Shown: in pieces, positions 22,416 through 34,290 of the stretch
Layout of the letters: every line of letters starts with the position of its first letter
How positions within the stretch are numbered: the stretch's first letter is position 1
NCBI GenBank assembly: GCA_002007465.1
Contig: LNAC01000001.1
Span: 8,051,936 to 8,115,935, forward strand
DNA length: 64,000 nt
Origin: Ailurus styani
Lineage: Eukaryota > Chordata > Mammalia > Carnivora > Ailuridae
Direction: 5' to 3'
Position numbers and translations under genes: made by a program
Notes under the pieces: model-generated
What the model was told of the DNA's origin: nothing
Seen by the model: only the letters and a program-made list of their open reading frames with translations
Database searches by the model: none

Positions 22416-25334
22416 CCAAAAATTTTTTTAATTTTATTTCCAGGATAGTTAACACACAGCGTTATATTAGTTTCAGGAGTACAGTGTGGTAATTCAACAA
22501 TTCTGTACATTACGCAGTGCTCATTGCTTTAAGTGTACTCAACCCCCTTCACCTACTTCACCCATCCTCTCCCCACCTCCACCCTGCTAGCCATCAGTTC
22601 ATTCTCTGTAGTAAAGAGTGTGGTTTTTGGTTTGTCTCTTTTTGTTGTTATTTGTTTTGTTTCTTAAATTCCACACATGAGTGAGATCGTATGGTATTTA
22701 TTTGTCTTTCTTTGGCTGACTTATTTCACTTAGCACCATACCCTCTAGATCCATCCCTATTGTTGCAGATGGCAAGATATCATTCTTTTTTGTTGCTAAG
22801 TAATATTCCATTGTATATATACTCCACATCTTCTTTATCCATTCATCTATCGATGGACATTTGGGCTACTGCCATTATTGGGCTATTGTAAATAATGCTG
22901 CAATGAACATAGGGGTGCATGCGTCCCTTTGAATTAGTATTTTTTGTATTCTTTAGATAAATACCCAGTAGTGGAAATATTGGATCATATGGTAATTCTA
23001 TTTTTAATTTTTCAAGGGATCTCTACACTGTTTTCCACAGTGGCTGCATCAGTATGCATGCCCACCGAAAGTGTGTGAGTGTTCCATTTTCTCCATATCC
23101 TCACCAACACTTGTTTCCTGTGTTTTTTATTTTAGCCATTCTGACAGGTGTGAAGTGATATCTCATTGTGGTTTTGATTTGCATTTCCCTGATGATCAGT
23201 GATGTTAAGCATCTTTTCCTTGTGTCTGTTGGCCATCTAGCTGTCTTCTTTGGAGAAATATCTGTTCATGTCCTCTACTCGCTTTTTAATTGGATTATTT
23301 GGTTTTTTGCTACAGAGTTGTATGAGTTCTTTATATATTTTGGATACTAACCCATTATCAGATATGTCATTTGCAAATACCTTCTTCCATTCAGGAGGTT
23401 GTCTTTTAGTTTTGTCGATTGTTTCCTTTGCTGTGCAGAAGCTTTTTATTTTTATATACTCCCAAGAGTTAATTTTTGTTTTTGTTTTTTCCCTTTCCTC
23501 AAGAGACATCTTTAGAAAAATGTTGCTATGGCTGATGTCAGAGAAATTACTGCCAGTGCACTCTTCTAGGATTTTTATGGTTTCAGGTCTCACATTTAGG
23601 TCCTTAATCCATTTTTAGTTTATTTTTGTGTATGATGTTAAGAAAATGGTCCCATTTCATTCTTTTGCGTGTAGCTGTCCAGTTTTCCCAGCACTATTTG
23701 TTGAAGACACTTTTTCCCATTGCATATTTTTGTCTCCTTTGTTGAAAATCAATTGACCATATAACTGTGGGTTTATTTCTGGGTTCTCTATTCTGTTCTG
23801 TTGATCTATGTGTCTATTTTGTGCTAGTACCATTGTGTTTTAATTACTACGGCTTTTAGTGTATCTTGAAATCTGGGATTGTGATACCTTTAGTTTTAGT
23901 CTTCTCTTTCAAGATTGCTTTGGCTATTTGGGGTCTTTTGTGGTGCCACACAAGTTTTAGGATTATTTTTTCTAGTTCTGTGAAAAAATGGCATTGGTGT
24001 TTTGATAAGGATTGCATTAAATCTGTGGATTGTTTTGGGTACTATGGACATTTTAACAATATTTGTTCTTCCAATCCATGAGTATGGAATATTCTTCCAT
24101 TTGTGTGTGTGTCATCTTCAATTTCTTCAATCAATGGTTTATAGTTTTCGGAGTAAAGGTCTTTCACTTCCTTGGTTAAATTATCCCTAGGCATTTTATT
24201 GTTTTTGGTGCAATCGTAAATGGGACTGTTTTCTTGATTTCCTCTTTCTGCTGTTTCATTATTAGTGTAGAGAAGTGCAACAGATTTCTGTACATTGATT
24301 TTGTATCCTGTGCCCTTACTGAATTCATTTATCAGTCCAAGCAGTTTTTTGGTGGAGTATTTCTATATACAGTATCATATCATCAGCAAATAATGAATAT
24401 TTTACTCCTTCATCACCAATTTGGATGGCTTTTATCTCTTTTTCCTGTCTTATTTATTTATTGCTTACTTATTTATTGATATGACCAGGAGTTTCAGTAC
24501 TGTGTTGAACAAAAATGGTGAGAATGGACAAGCTTGTCTTGTTACTGATCTTAGGGAAAAGCTCTCAGTTGTTGACCATTGAGTATGATGTTAGCTGTGG
24601 GTTTTCATATATGGTCTCTATTATGTTGAGATACGTTCCTTCTAAACCTATTTTGTTGAGGGTTTCTTATCATGAATGGATGCTGTACTTTGTCAAATGC
24701 TTTTTCTCCCTCTATTGAAATGATCATATGGCTTTTGTTCTTTCTCTTGTGAGTATCACACTGATTGATTTGTGAATACTGAATCACCTTTGCATCCCAG
24801 GAATAAATCCCACTTGATCATGGTGAATGATTTTTTTTCAATGTAATGTTAGATTTGGTTTGCTAACAAATTGAGGATTTTTGTGTCTATATTCATCAGA
24901 GATATGGGCTTGTAGTTCTCTTTTTTATGTGTGGTGTCTTATTTGGTATCAGGGTAATGCTGGCCTCATGGAATGAATCTGGAAGTTTTCTTGGCCTCTT
25001 CTATTTTTTGGAAAGGTTTAAGAAGACTAAGTAGGTGTTAATACTTCTTTAAAAGTTTGGCAGAATTCACCTATGAAGCTGTCTAGTCCTGGACTTTTGT
25101 TTGCCAGGAGTTTTTTGATTACTGGTTCAATTTCATTGCTGGTAAATGATCTGTTCAAATTTTCTATTTTTTCCTGATTCAGTTTGGAGATTATATGTTT
25201 CTAGAAATCTATCCATTTCTTCTAGGTTGTCCAGTTTGTTGGCATATAATTTTTCACAATATTCTCTTAGAATCTTTTGTATTTCTGTAGTGTTGGTTAA
25301 TATTTCTCCTCTTTCATTTCTGATTTTGTTTGAG

Positions 25335-25336
<2 letters not shown>

Positions 25337-25369
<33 letters not shown>
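25337..25369. repeat. (TC)n microsatellite
   Basis: About 16 TC dinucleotides inside the ORF2 relic of the L1. On the L1 coding strand this is a GA expansion. Confidence 0.95.
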
Positions 25370-25372
<3 letters not shown>

Positions 25373-25590
25373 GAGTCTGGCTAAAGGTTTATCAATTTTG
25401 CTGATCTTTTCAAAGAACCAGCTCCTGGTTTCATTGATCTATTCTATTGGGGTTTTTTAGTTTCTATTTCATTTATCTTTATTCTAATCCTAATTTCCTT
25501 CCTTCTACAGGTTTTGGGTTTTGTTTGTTCTTTTTTCAGCTCCTTTAGGTGTAAGGTTAGGTTGTTTATTTGAGATTTTTCTTGCTTCTT

Positions 25591-25769
25591 TTTTTTTTTT
25601 AAAGATTTTATTTATTTATTTGACACAGAGAGAGAGATCACAAGTAGGCAGAGAGGCAGGCAGAGAGACAGGGAGNAGAGAGCCCGATGCGGGCCTCGAT
25701 CCCAGGACGCTGAGATCATGACCTGAGCCGAAAGCAGAGGCTTTAACCCACTGAGCCACCCAGGCGCCC
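25591..25769 (-). mobile_element. CAN-SINE (young) in L1, with collapsed N
   Basis: Inserted in the L1 with a perfect 19-bp target-site duplication, gagatttttcttgcttctt, at 25572-25590 and 25770-25788. A single N at 25676 replaces roughly 20-25 bases of the GA-rich/'gaagcaggctccc' part present in sister copies (for example at 14127), so the copy is artificially short. Confidence 0.97.
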
Positions 25770-26430
25770 GAGATTTTTCTTGCTTCTTGAGGTAGGCCTG
25801 TATTGCTATAAACTTCCCTCTTAGAATGGCTTTTGCTGCATCCCAAAGATTTTGGACCATTATGTTTTCATTTTCATTTGTCTCCATGTATTTTTTTTTA
25901 TTTCCTCTTCAATTTCTCAGTTGGCCCATTCATTGTTTAGTAGCATGTTCTTCAACCTCCATCCATTTGTGCTTTTTCCAGGATTTTTCTTGTGGGTGAT
26001 TTCTAGTTTCATAGCATTCAGTCAGAGAAGATGCATGGTGGAACTTTGACTTTGATCTTTTTGAATTTGTTGAGACTTGTATTGTGGCCTAATATGTAAT
26101 CTATCTGGGCACTGTTCCATGTGCATTTGAAAACAATATATATTCTGCTGTTTCAGCATGGAATGTTCTGAATATATCTTTTAGATCCATTTGGTCCAAC
26201 GTGTCACTCAAAGCCACTCTTTCCGTGTTCATTTTCTGTTTGGATGATCTATTCATTGATGTGAGTGGGGTGTTAAAATTCCCCACTATTTTGGTATTGC
26301 TATCGATTAGTTCCTTTATGTTTGTTATTAGCTGCTTTATGTATTTGGATGCTCCCTTGTTGGGTGCACAAATATTTACAATTGTCATATTTTCCTGTTG
26401 GATTGTTCCCTTTATAATTATATAGTGTCC

Positions 26431-26616
26431 AGGGGTGCCTGGGTGGCTCAGCCAGTTAAGCATCTACTTTCAGCTCAGGTTATGATCTTGGGTGTCCTGG
26501 GACCAAGCCCTGCATCAGACTCCCTGCTCAGTGGGATGTCTGCTTCATCCTCTCCCTCTGCCCCTCTCCCCTACTCATGTTCACTCTTAAATAAATAAAT
26601 AAATATCTTTTAAAAA
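26431..26616 (+). mobile_element. CAN-SINE in L1
   Basis: Starts 'aggggtgcctgggtggctc' and ends with an (AAAT)n tail and A-run. A perfect 17-bp target-site duplication, ataattatatagtgtcc, lies at 26414-26430 and 26617-26633. It splits the L1 endonuclease coding relic and is diverged from the young type, hence older than the one at 25591. Confidence 0.97.
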
Positions 26617-27269
26617 ATAATTATATAGTGTCCTCCTTTGTCTCTCATTATAGTCTTTGTTTTCAAGTCTATTTTGTCTGATATAAGTATTGCTACCCAA
26701 GCTTTGTTTTCACTTCCATTTGAACGATAAATTCTTTTCCATCCCTTCATTGTCAACCTGCATGTGTCTTTAGGTCTGAAATGAATCTCCAGTTGGTAGC
26801 ATACAGATGGGTCTGGCTTTTTTATCCATTCCGTCACTCTATGTCTTTTAATTTAGTCCATGTACATTCAAAGTAATTATTGATAGATATGTAGTTATTG
26901 CCATTTGTTATTTTTTATGGTTGTTTTTGGAGTTCTCTCTTCTGTTCTACTGCTGCTCTCTTGTCTTATGGTTTGCTGGCTTTCTTTAGTGATGTACTTG
27001 CATTCCTTTTTCTTTATTTTTTCCATATCTATTACTAATTTTTGATTTGTGATTACCATTAGGTTTATATATACCATCATGCATATAGAAGTCTATATTA
27101 TATTGATGGTCACTTAAGTTTAAATTCATTCTTTATTCCTTTCCCCCCCACCCATGTTTTAGGTATATGATGTCATACTTTATATCCTTTGATTTTGTGA
27201 ATCCCTTGACTGATTTTTACAGAAATATTTATTTTTTTACCACTTTTGTGTTTTTAATTTCTCATACTG

Positions 27270-28200
27270 TCACTTACGGTCTTTCCACTCAAATAGTTCC
27301 CTTCAATATTTCTTACAGGGCTGGTGTAGTGATCCTGAACTCCTTCAGTTTTTGTTTGAGAAGCTCTTTATCTCTCTATTTTGAACGATAGCCTTGCTGG
27401 ATGGAGTATTCTTGGTTGCAGGTTCTTTTTTTCCTTTCAGGCCTTTGGGTATATCATGCCACTCTCTTGAGGCCTACAAAGGTTCTACTGAACAATCAGC
27501 GGGTAGCCTTTTGGGGTTTCTCTTGTAGGTAACAGTTTTCTTTTCTCTTACTGCTTTTAAAATTCTGTATTTATCACTACTTTTTTACCATTTTAACTAC
27601 TACGTGTCTTAGGTGTGGACCTCCCTTGTGTTGATTTTGTTGGGGAATCTCTGTGCCTCCTGGATCTGAATTTCTGTTTCTTTCCCCAGGTTTGGGAAGT
27701 TTTCAGCTATTATTTCTTCAAATAAATTTTCTGCCCCCTTTTCTCTCCCCTCTCCTTCTGGGATCCCTATGAGTGAATGTTATTATACTTGATGGTATCA
27801 CTGAGCCCTAAGTCTATTTTCATTTTTTTTCTTATTTTTTTTCTCCTGCTCAGCTTGGTTTCTTGCCATTACTCTGTCCTCCAGGCCGCTGACCCACTCT
27901 TCTGCTTCCTCTAGTCTACTATTTGTTCTCTCTAGTGTATTTTAAATTTCTTTTTTTTTTTTAGTGTATTTTAAATTTCAGTTACTGAGTTTTCATCTCT
28001 GACTGGTTCTTTTTTATGTTTGCTCTCTCTTTGTTAAGGATCTCACTGACGTCCTCCATTCTTTTCTCAGGTCCAGTGAGTATCTTTAGGACCACGACTT
28101 CAAATTCTCTAGCAGGCATTTTACTTACCTCCATTTCATTTAGGTCTCTTGCTGTGATCTTGTCCTGCTCTTCATTTGGGACATATTCCTCTAACTCTGT
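27270..28200 (-). pseudogene. L1 ORF1 (RNA-binding protein) relic
   Basis: On the minus strand the translated pieces follow the L1 ORF1 order: an N-terminal stretch at about 28180-28020 ('EYVPNEEQDKITARDLNEME' then 'KRMEDVSEILNKE'), the RRM-like middle with an EENFPNLGKE-type segment near 27710-27660, and the C-terminal domain with a LQARRDW-like segment followed by the KSFPDKQKL-like end at about 27530-27330. Simple-repeat expansion and indels near 27820-27970 and elsewhere break the frame. ORF1p normally trimerises and coats L1 RNA. Confidence 0.85.
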
Positions 28201-28672
28201 GTCTGTTTTTAGGTGTTAGGAAAGTCAGCTACATGTCCTGCTCTTGAAAGTAGTGGCTTTATGAAGAAGAGGTCCAGTGCTGTGGGACCCGGCCCTGCAG
28301 TGCCGCGTCCCCTGTTTGATGGAACCCGGCGCTTTAGAAGTGATTCTATGTGTGATGTGTGTGCCCTGTTGTGGCTGAGCTGCTTTGTCCCTCAGTCATC
28401 TGCAATGGTTCTCTGTCTGTCGTGGGCAGGGTTTGTCCCTGTGTTGTCCCTGGGCCAGTCTGGGGCCACTTTGGGCTTAAGCTGAGTCAGATCAGGCACT
28501 GGATTCATTTGCTTGCACAGATGCTTTATGGCTAAGCCTGGAAGGGATAAACACCTTTTGGTCCACAGGCTATTGGCCAGAACCCAGGGATCCGGCCCCA
28601 AGCCAACTGCAGTGGAGACAGGAATATATGGTCTTCCTGTGTGTCCAGAAAGAAGAAAGAGAATTGGAGAGT

Positions 28673-29112
28673 GCACTGGGTTAAATGGCGTCCCCCTGAA
28701 ATTCATATGCTTTCCAGAACCCCAGAACTGACCTCACTTGCAAATAGGGCAATTTCAGGTATGATTAGGTAGATTTAAGTGACAACATATGGGGTTCAGG
28801 TGGGCCCTGAATCTGACTGGCGTCTTTATAAGTAAAGGAGAAGAGACTCAGACCAGAGGCAGCCGTGTGATGACGGAGCCAGAGATGGAAGTCACTCTGC
28901 CATAATCCAAAGAAGGCCAAGGAGGGCTGGCAACCAGCACAGGCTGGCGAGAGCTGAGTGAGGCTTTTCCCCTGGAGCCCTCAGAGAGCGCACGGCCCTC
29001 TCACCACCGGGACTGCAGACTCCGGTCTCCAGAACTGTGAGACAATACATTCTTGCTGTTTTAAGCCACCCAGTTTGTGATACTCTGTTGTGCAGCTGTA
29101 GGAAACAAACAC
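28673..29112 (+). mobile_element. MLT1C-type LTR (ERVL-MaLR)
   Basis: Nearly complete LTR with the known MLT1C order: 'gggttaaatggcgtccccc', 'gaaattcatatgctttcc', 'gggccctgaatctgactgg', 'tggcgtctttataagtaaag', 'ctccagaactgtgagacaat' and 'gttttaagccacccagtttg', ending in 'gctgtaggaaacaaacaca'. It begins directly beside the 5' end of the L1. It is a solo LTR; no internal MaLR sequence is seen. Confidence 0.88.
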
Positions 29113-29139
29113 ACTAAGTGTTTGCCACGGCGCCTGTGG

Positions 29140-29300
29140 ACATCCTTCTGTGAGCCTGTTTCCTTTCTGTGAAGCGGGCATAAGAATAGTAGCTACTACC
29201 CAGGAGGTTCTGTGAAAAGTAAATGAGATCAAATACGTGAAGGGATGAGCACCCTGTCCGGACGGCAATAAGGTCTCAGCAAAGACGGGACGGTCAGTAC
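29140..29300 (+). mobile_element. MIR
   Basis: MIR order: 'gagcctgtttcctttctgtg', 'gcgggcataagaatagtagc', 'aaaagtaaatgagatcaaat', 'aataaggtctcagcaaag'. Confidence 0.7.
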
Positions 29301-29464
29301 CGTCATCGGTCAGTTCCGAGGAAAGCAGGAGGCGCACAGACCACAGAGAGAGGGGCAGGCTGCGTGGACCAATCAGCTTGGGCCGTCGGCACTTTCCCAG
29401 TGGCCTACAGAAGAATCTGAGACCCGGCGTCCTGCGGGGGGCACCGCAAAGTGGGAGCAGAGGT

Positions 29465-29625
29465 TTGCGAACCGGCAGAGCCCTGAGCCCAGCTCTGAAT
29501 CACCAGCCGTGTGCTTTCGTGCAGGGAAACTGAAGCGACAGCTCTTCATCTGAAAAATGGGGCAAAAACCAATGCTCGTTCTACTTCCCTGGAGAGGATG
29601 TTCGGAGTCTGAAATGAAGTAGCAA
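29465..29625 (+). mobile_element. probable MIR
   Basis: MIR-like: 'gctctgaatcaccagccgtg', 'ctcttcatctgaaaaatggg', 'gcaaaaaccaatgctcgttc'. Diverged. Confidence 0.45.
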
Positions 29626-31035
29626 ACTTGTACTCTGAGTGGACAGCTTGTGGGAAGCAAAGGACTACACTGGAAGGTATTTTACTCAGGGTCAAGTTGA
29701 AAAGGGCTGTGCTGGCTGCGATCGCCTAGAACCAAAGACACCCTTGGCGAGTCCATCACCGGCTGGACACCACCGCTCCGTCTCCCAGAGCTCAGCCCGC
29801 CAGGCTTTCCTCTAGTGTTGGAAGAGATCAGTTTCTTCAATTCGACGGGATAATGCTGGGTTTCTTCGACGGAGCTGGACCGTGAGTTGGCTTGCGTTGA
29901 GAAGCGATGTTGTAGGAATACCTTCCAGCCACGGAATTGCGCCACGGCAAGGGGCCCCACTGAGAAAGGCAGAAAGCTCAACCCGCAGGCAGGGAACGGT
30001 GAGGACACGTGAGAGTCTGGCCCTGCGCCGACGGGCTCCCCTCGAGATGGAGGCAGAATCCCTCCGTCTCTCTGCCTCCGCCACCGTCCTCCCTCTCCCT
30101 CTAAACGGCAGAGTTGAAATCACAGAAATGAAAGGGCCGTTACCCACCGTCCTTAAACATTGATGGTAGTGCTTGTGTTACCTTCCTTTCACAGAGCGGG
30201 AATTCGGAGACACCTGTCTGTGCCAACCCGCGGATTTCCCATCCTCTCCCCGGCCGCGAACTGAGACCAAGCCTCCATAGGCTGAAAAACTAATCAAAGA
30301 AAACGATTTTCATCTGCAAGGTAAAGGCGTGTGGCAGCAGCAGATGAGGTAAACGCCAACCCCGGAGGCACCTGGATGATTCTCAACCCCCCCCCCAATC
30401 TGCTTATTCTGCCAGCAGCGTCCTGACATCTGGCTGCATCTGCTGCCTCGTTCGCTGTGAGCTGAATTCTCAAAGGGTTGGCTTGGATGGTAACTAAACC
30501 CATTGTCCCCACAATCTGCAATCTTTTTTTCCAGGGCCAGGGGTAAAATTTGAGTGCAAATGCACCCTTTCGTGGGCCTCTGAAATGGATTAAAATCAGA
30601 CCCTGGCAGCACCCATGAAAGCCCGCCTTGGCTTCCGCTCTGGGGCAAAGCCAGCCCCCGAGGACAGCTCCGTCACCTCAGCTGGCCGTGTCCCTTCTGC
30701 TAAAAGCAGTGAGGTGATTCTCGAAGTCGTAATCTTGACTTTGGATCAAATGGATTACTAATGTGTGTGTCCGCAGTTTCTGAGCCATCAGAATGGGTTC
30801 TATGACGAGAGAGATTGAAGACCCAGGAATTCAGGAGGGGGGTGTTCAAAAGGAGACGGATCTTGACGCTCCGAGTGCACCTGAGACGACACTGACGTCA
30901 GTGCCCAGCGGCCTCCCTCCAATCACACTGCTTCTGACCTTGATGGCAGGTCCCACTGCTCCCCAGACCTGTCGGGCTTTCGGAGGCCGGCGGTAGGCAC
31001 ATCACTTTGTTAGGACAGCAATGATAATAAGATCG
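29626..31035. other. unique sequence, nothing recognised
   Basis: Frames of 108-112 codons at 29682-30147 and 30310-30648 (minus) overlap one another and have no domain. A C-run lies at 30388-30396. No repeat family or RNA gene is recognised. Confidence 0.4.
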
Positions 31036-31043
31036 GAAATCAG

Positions 31044-31300
31044 GGCGCCTGGGTGGCTCAGTGGGTTAAAGCCTCTGCCTTCGGCTCAGGTCATGATCTC
31101 AGCGTCCTGGGATCGAGGCCTGCATCGGGCTCTCTGCTCNNNNNNNNNNNNNNNNNNNNNNNNNNNNNNNNNNNNNNNNNNNNNNNNNNNNNNNNNNNNN
31201 NNNNNNNNNNNNNNNNNNNNNNNNNNNNNNNNNNNNNNNNNNNNNNNNNNNTTTCAAAAAAAAAAAAAAAAACTTTAAAAAAAAAAAAAAAAAAAAAAAA
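31044..31300 (+). mobile_element. CAN-SINE (young, mustelid-type) containing an assembly gap
   Basis: The head 'ggcgcctgggtggctcagtg' followed by 'ggttaaagcctctgccttcg' is the youngest type in the window. The 3' half is replaced by 112 Ns (31140-31251), after which only the long A-rich tail remains (31256-31300). An 8-bp duplication, gaaatcag, lies at 31036-31043 and 31301-31308. The long A tail suggests a very recent insertion. Frames across it with runs of unknown residues are artefacts. Confidence 0.93.
31140..31251. other. assembly gap (112 N)
   Basis: Run of N within the SINE body, where its GA/CT-rich middle would lie. True length is unknown. Confidence 1.
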
Positions 31301-31308
31301 GAAATCAG

Positions 31309-32550
31309 ACAGGACCGCTTTATAAGTGTGCTTTATGTCCAAGTTCAATATTGTTCCTGAACATGCTGCTGGTCAGCTCCTGAGGAACCCAGCATTCTCA
31401 AGCCTTACAAGTCTAACAAGGCTACAAATGGATATGATCAGATAAAGAAAACCCTGGGCTCCATCTGGTGACATTAGAGAGGGTGTGGGCCACGGCTAAA
31501 GAACGGTCTGAAGTAGGAGCAGACCTGTGTGGAGAGCAGCCCACACTGCTGGACAGAAGTCTGGACAGACAGCACCCAGGAAGGGCCGCTTATGTGAGGC
31601 CCACCCAAGCAGGCCCCTCTGACTGCCTCCAAGACTCCACAGAGACACTGGAGTCGTGAGCCACAGAGAGGAGAGGAAGGAGCAAATGTCTGCTCAGGGG
31701 AAAACAAACAAACAAGCAGAAAACAAAAGCAAAAACAATGGCTACAAGCAAGAGAATCTATTTTGTCGACTAAGGTCTCCCTGAAATTCTGGAAGCTAGA
31801 CTACCACATGCCCAGCTGGAGGCCTGGTATATGAACTTATCACGGATTTCTTACTACCTGAAGATCTTAGAAGTTTGGGGTAAGTGTACTTCTCCAGTGC
31901 TTCCAGGAACATTCCCAGGAATGCTGGAGAATGGGAAGTATCCCCAGAAATTATGCAGTAAGACAGATTACCTGGAGGAGATTGTGGAAAATGCACGTGC
32001 AGGGCCGTGTCTTTGCAGGAAAAAGCAGACGGGAGCAGAGCGCCAACCCAGAGCTTTCGGCCAGGAGCCAAGAACAGCCTGAGTCCAGCATGACACCTCA
32101 TTAGAATGGGGCAGGAGTGGGGAGTAGGGGATGGCTATTTGGCTCCAGAATACAGTAATGGACTACTCTGCAAAAACTAAAATAGAATAAGATAAATTAT
32201 GTAACTATCATAAGGAAAAAAACCTGAAATGCCGGAGGATTCTAGAAGGGAGTATGGACGCTGAAAAGAGGTTTCCGAGACCTGGCCTTCACAGTGAGGG
32301 TCACCCGCCCTTCACTCCCTCTGCTGGCCCCTCCATTCCCACCCTGCCACCTCTTCAGAGGCTTGAGTCCCCACAGGCAAGAGATGAGCCCAAGTTCATC
32401 CAGCCCAGGACTGAAAGGGCAGCACCCGAGCCCCGCCGCCAAGCCCCACGGGCACCGCTCTTCTCACGCCAACACATTCATTTGGGGACCGGTCTGCAGA
32501 TGACAAGTGGACTCGATGCCCCACAAAAAGTTTTGCCACAAGACTTGCTT
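31309..32550. other. unique sequence, nothing recognised
   Basis: No repeat, exon or RNA gene is recognised. An A-rich part (31700-31740) is low complexity. Confidence 0.4.
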
Positions 32551-32565
32551 AAAAAGTCATTTGTC

Positions 32566-32783
32566 ATGGTGCCTAGTGGTGCAGTCGGTTAAGTGTCTGC
32601 CTTCGGCTCAGACATGGTCTCGGGGTCCTTGGATCGATCCCCCCCCATCGGGCTCCCTGCTCAGCGGAGAGTCTGCTTCTCCCTCTCCCTCTGCTGCTCC
32701 CCTCCTCCCCCACTCGTGTGCGCATGCTCACTCTCTCTCAAATAAATAAATAATCTTTTAAAATATAATAAATAAAAAATAAT
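32566..32783 (+). mobile_element. CAN-SINE
   Basis: Plus-strand SINE with 'gtcggttaagtgtctgcc' head, CT-rich middle and an AAATAAATAA tail. A perfect 15-bp target-site duplication, aaaaagtcatttgtc, lies at 32551-32565 and 32784-32798. A C-run (32640-32647) replaces part of the B-box region. Confidence 0.96.
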
Positions 32784-32994
32784 AAAAAGTCATTTGTCCT
32801 AAGTATTTATAGCATGATTTGGCCCCTTAAAAACTATTTCCTTATCATGAACACATCTATGGGGGAAAAAAAGGCAGGGTCTCATTGCAGAAAACAAAAA
32901 CAAAGATCACCTGCATGCAAACCTTATCTAAGGCACACTTTTAAATCATAGAGTAGAGCATCTTAGAATTTCACCTTTATTCCCATCCTGGGCT

Positions 32995-33130
32995 TGTTAA
33001 GAATCATAGACTCCTGGATACCATGCCAGGATTCTGCTGCATCAGAATGTGGAGGCAAGGGACCCAGGAATGTATACTCTAAAATCTTCCCTGGGTGGTT
33101 CAGATGCCATCTGATGCTCGCTCAGGTACC
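32995..33130 (+). mobile_element. MER5A-like hAT-Charlie DNA transposon
   Basis: Segments 'ggattctgctgcatcagaat', 'gggacccaggaatgtatact' and 'tcttccctgggtggttcaga' follow the order of MER5A. Nonautonomous and old. Confidence 0.6.
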
Positions 33131-33905
33131 ACTATGTGTGGCTCTACCACAGAAAGCACCAGGGTGAACCAACTTTTGTGGCAACATGGCGGGTTACCCT
33201 CAGAGAAGAATGCCGGGCTGGCCCAACCACGCAGGCAACAATCATGTGTTCTGATAATGGGAGAGACATATCAGCCCATCTCCCCAGTGGCCAGTTTAGT
33301 CTGTGCCTGTGTACCGTATTCAAGAATGCTGAACACCCTTGAAACATCCTTTACGCGTCCAGGTTCTCTGTGAGAAGACCAAAGGAAGGCAGGGTAGAGA
33401 CAGCACCTGCTCCTCAGCCCCGTGCCTGGTTCCAGAAGCCTTCTCCCCTCCCTCTGCCCGGGCACACAAAGATCCCTTCCCACAGCCCCCGACGTGTTGA
33501 GCTTACACAGGAAACACCACATTTTACTTTAGATCAAGATTGTCCTCTCTCCTCTCCTCAAATTAAAAATCGATCTCCATGGAATACAGGTATTGGCTTA
33601 ACTTGTTCTGAATTACTCTAATCTCAAGTGACTCCTTGTCACTCACCGTTTTACAGGAAGCAAGTAAGACACCTATTATCCTGTTATCTCCTCCCAGAAA
33701 AGAACATTCTAACGGGAACTCACTGTTCTGGTTCGCCAGCACCCTCGGCAGCCGGGCCTCGGAGCCCCTGCCAGGAACGAGACAGGGACTGAAGGTCCCC
33801 TTCTCTCCTCTCTCACAGAAACAAGGGGAGAGCCAGCTTCCTTGCCATCAGCCCCTGCAAGATAACCCAGTGCCTACCTCTCTGAGTAGAGGACTCGGCT
33901 GTGGG
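33131..33905. other. unique sequence
   Basis: No repeat or domain recognised; frames of 67-112 codons overlap on both strands. Confidence 0.4.
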
Positions 33906-33909
33906 ACCC

Positions 33910-34012
33910 TGACCCACCTGGGTTTGGATCCTGGAACCACCACGGGGCCACACAGAGGAATGGGTCACCTGTGAGGCCTCTGGTCTCTGCTCAGTAAAAT
34001 GAAAACAATAGG
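33910..34012 (+). mobile_element. probable MIR fragment
   Basis: MIR-like parts 'cctgggtttggatcctggaa' and 'tggtctctgctcagtaaaat' followed by 'gaaaacaataggtttgtagg'. Confidence 0.5.
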
Positions 34013-34290
34013 TTTGTAGGATGTATATAGACAGATGGTGGTTTTGAAGATGGGATAGTTGTATACTCAAAGGCTGTAGCTTGTGTTATATTTTAATTAG
34101 GGTAACTGGATAGAACGAACACCGCTGCCCCATTAAATTTGAGTTTCAAATCAATATAAATTTTTCATTTATAAGTCTGTCTCGTGCCATATTTGGGACA
34201 TACTTATACTAAAAAGAATCCCTTATTTGTCAAAAACTCAAATGTAATTGGGCTTCTTGTATTTTTGTTTGCTAAATCTGGCAACTCTAT

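Larger units (their letters stand above)
23230..26870 (-). pseudogene. L1 ORF2 (endonuclease-reverse transcriptase) relic
   Basis: Fragments read on the minus strand in correct order. The N-terminal endonuclease part is at about 26837-26634 ('WIKKPDPSVCYQLEIHF'). It continues after a SINE insertion at 26430-26101, where the motif reads 'VGNFNTPL'; functional L1s have GDFNTPL, so the catalytic Asp is replaced by Asn. In the reverse transcriptase, 'EKAFDKVQHPFM' lies at about 24787-24605 and the polymerase motif LFADDMIL at 24393-24370 (FADD at 24390-24379). The C-terminal part is at 23593-23237 ('[19 protein letters not shown]'). Frameshifts and stops separate the pieces. In a living L1 this protein nicks DNA and primes reverse transcription of its own RNA. 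Confidence 0.92.
22423..28640 (-). mobile_element. nearly full-length L1 LINE, inactivated
   Basis: On the minus strand the element runs from a 5' UTR part (about 28640-28220) through ORF1 (28200-27270), an inter-ORF spacer, ORF2 (26870-23230) and a 3' UTR (23230-22423) ending in an A-tail, seen as T on the plus strand. Removing two inserted SINEs (25591-25769, 26431-26616) leaves about 5.8 kb. Both ORFs carry stops, frameshifts and a catalytic-site change, so it cannot transpose. It is old enough to hold two SINE insertions but younger than the nearby L1M fragments. Confidence 0.93.

Noticed and set aside
22690..28220. Plus-strand open frames rich in Phe, Leu and Ile resembling membrane proteins
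   Set aside because: They are the antisense of the minus-strand L1.
31021..31348. Three overlapping frames with long runs of unknown residues
   Set aside because: They cross the 112-N gap and the SINE A-tail; artefacts.
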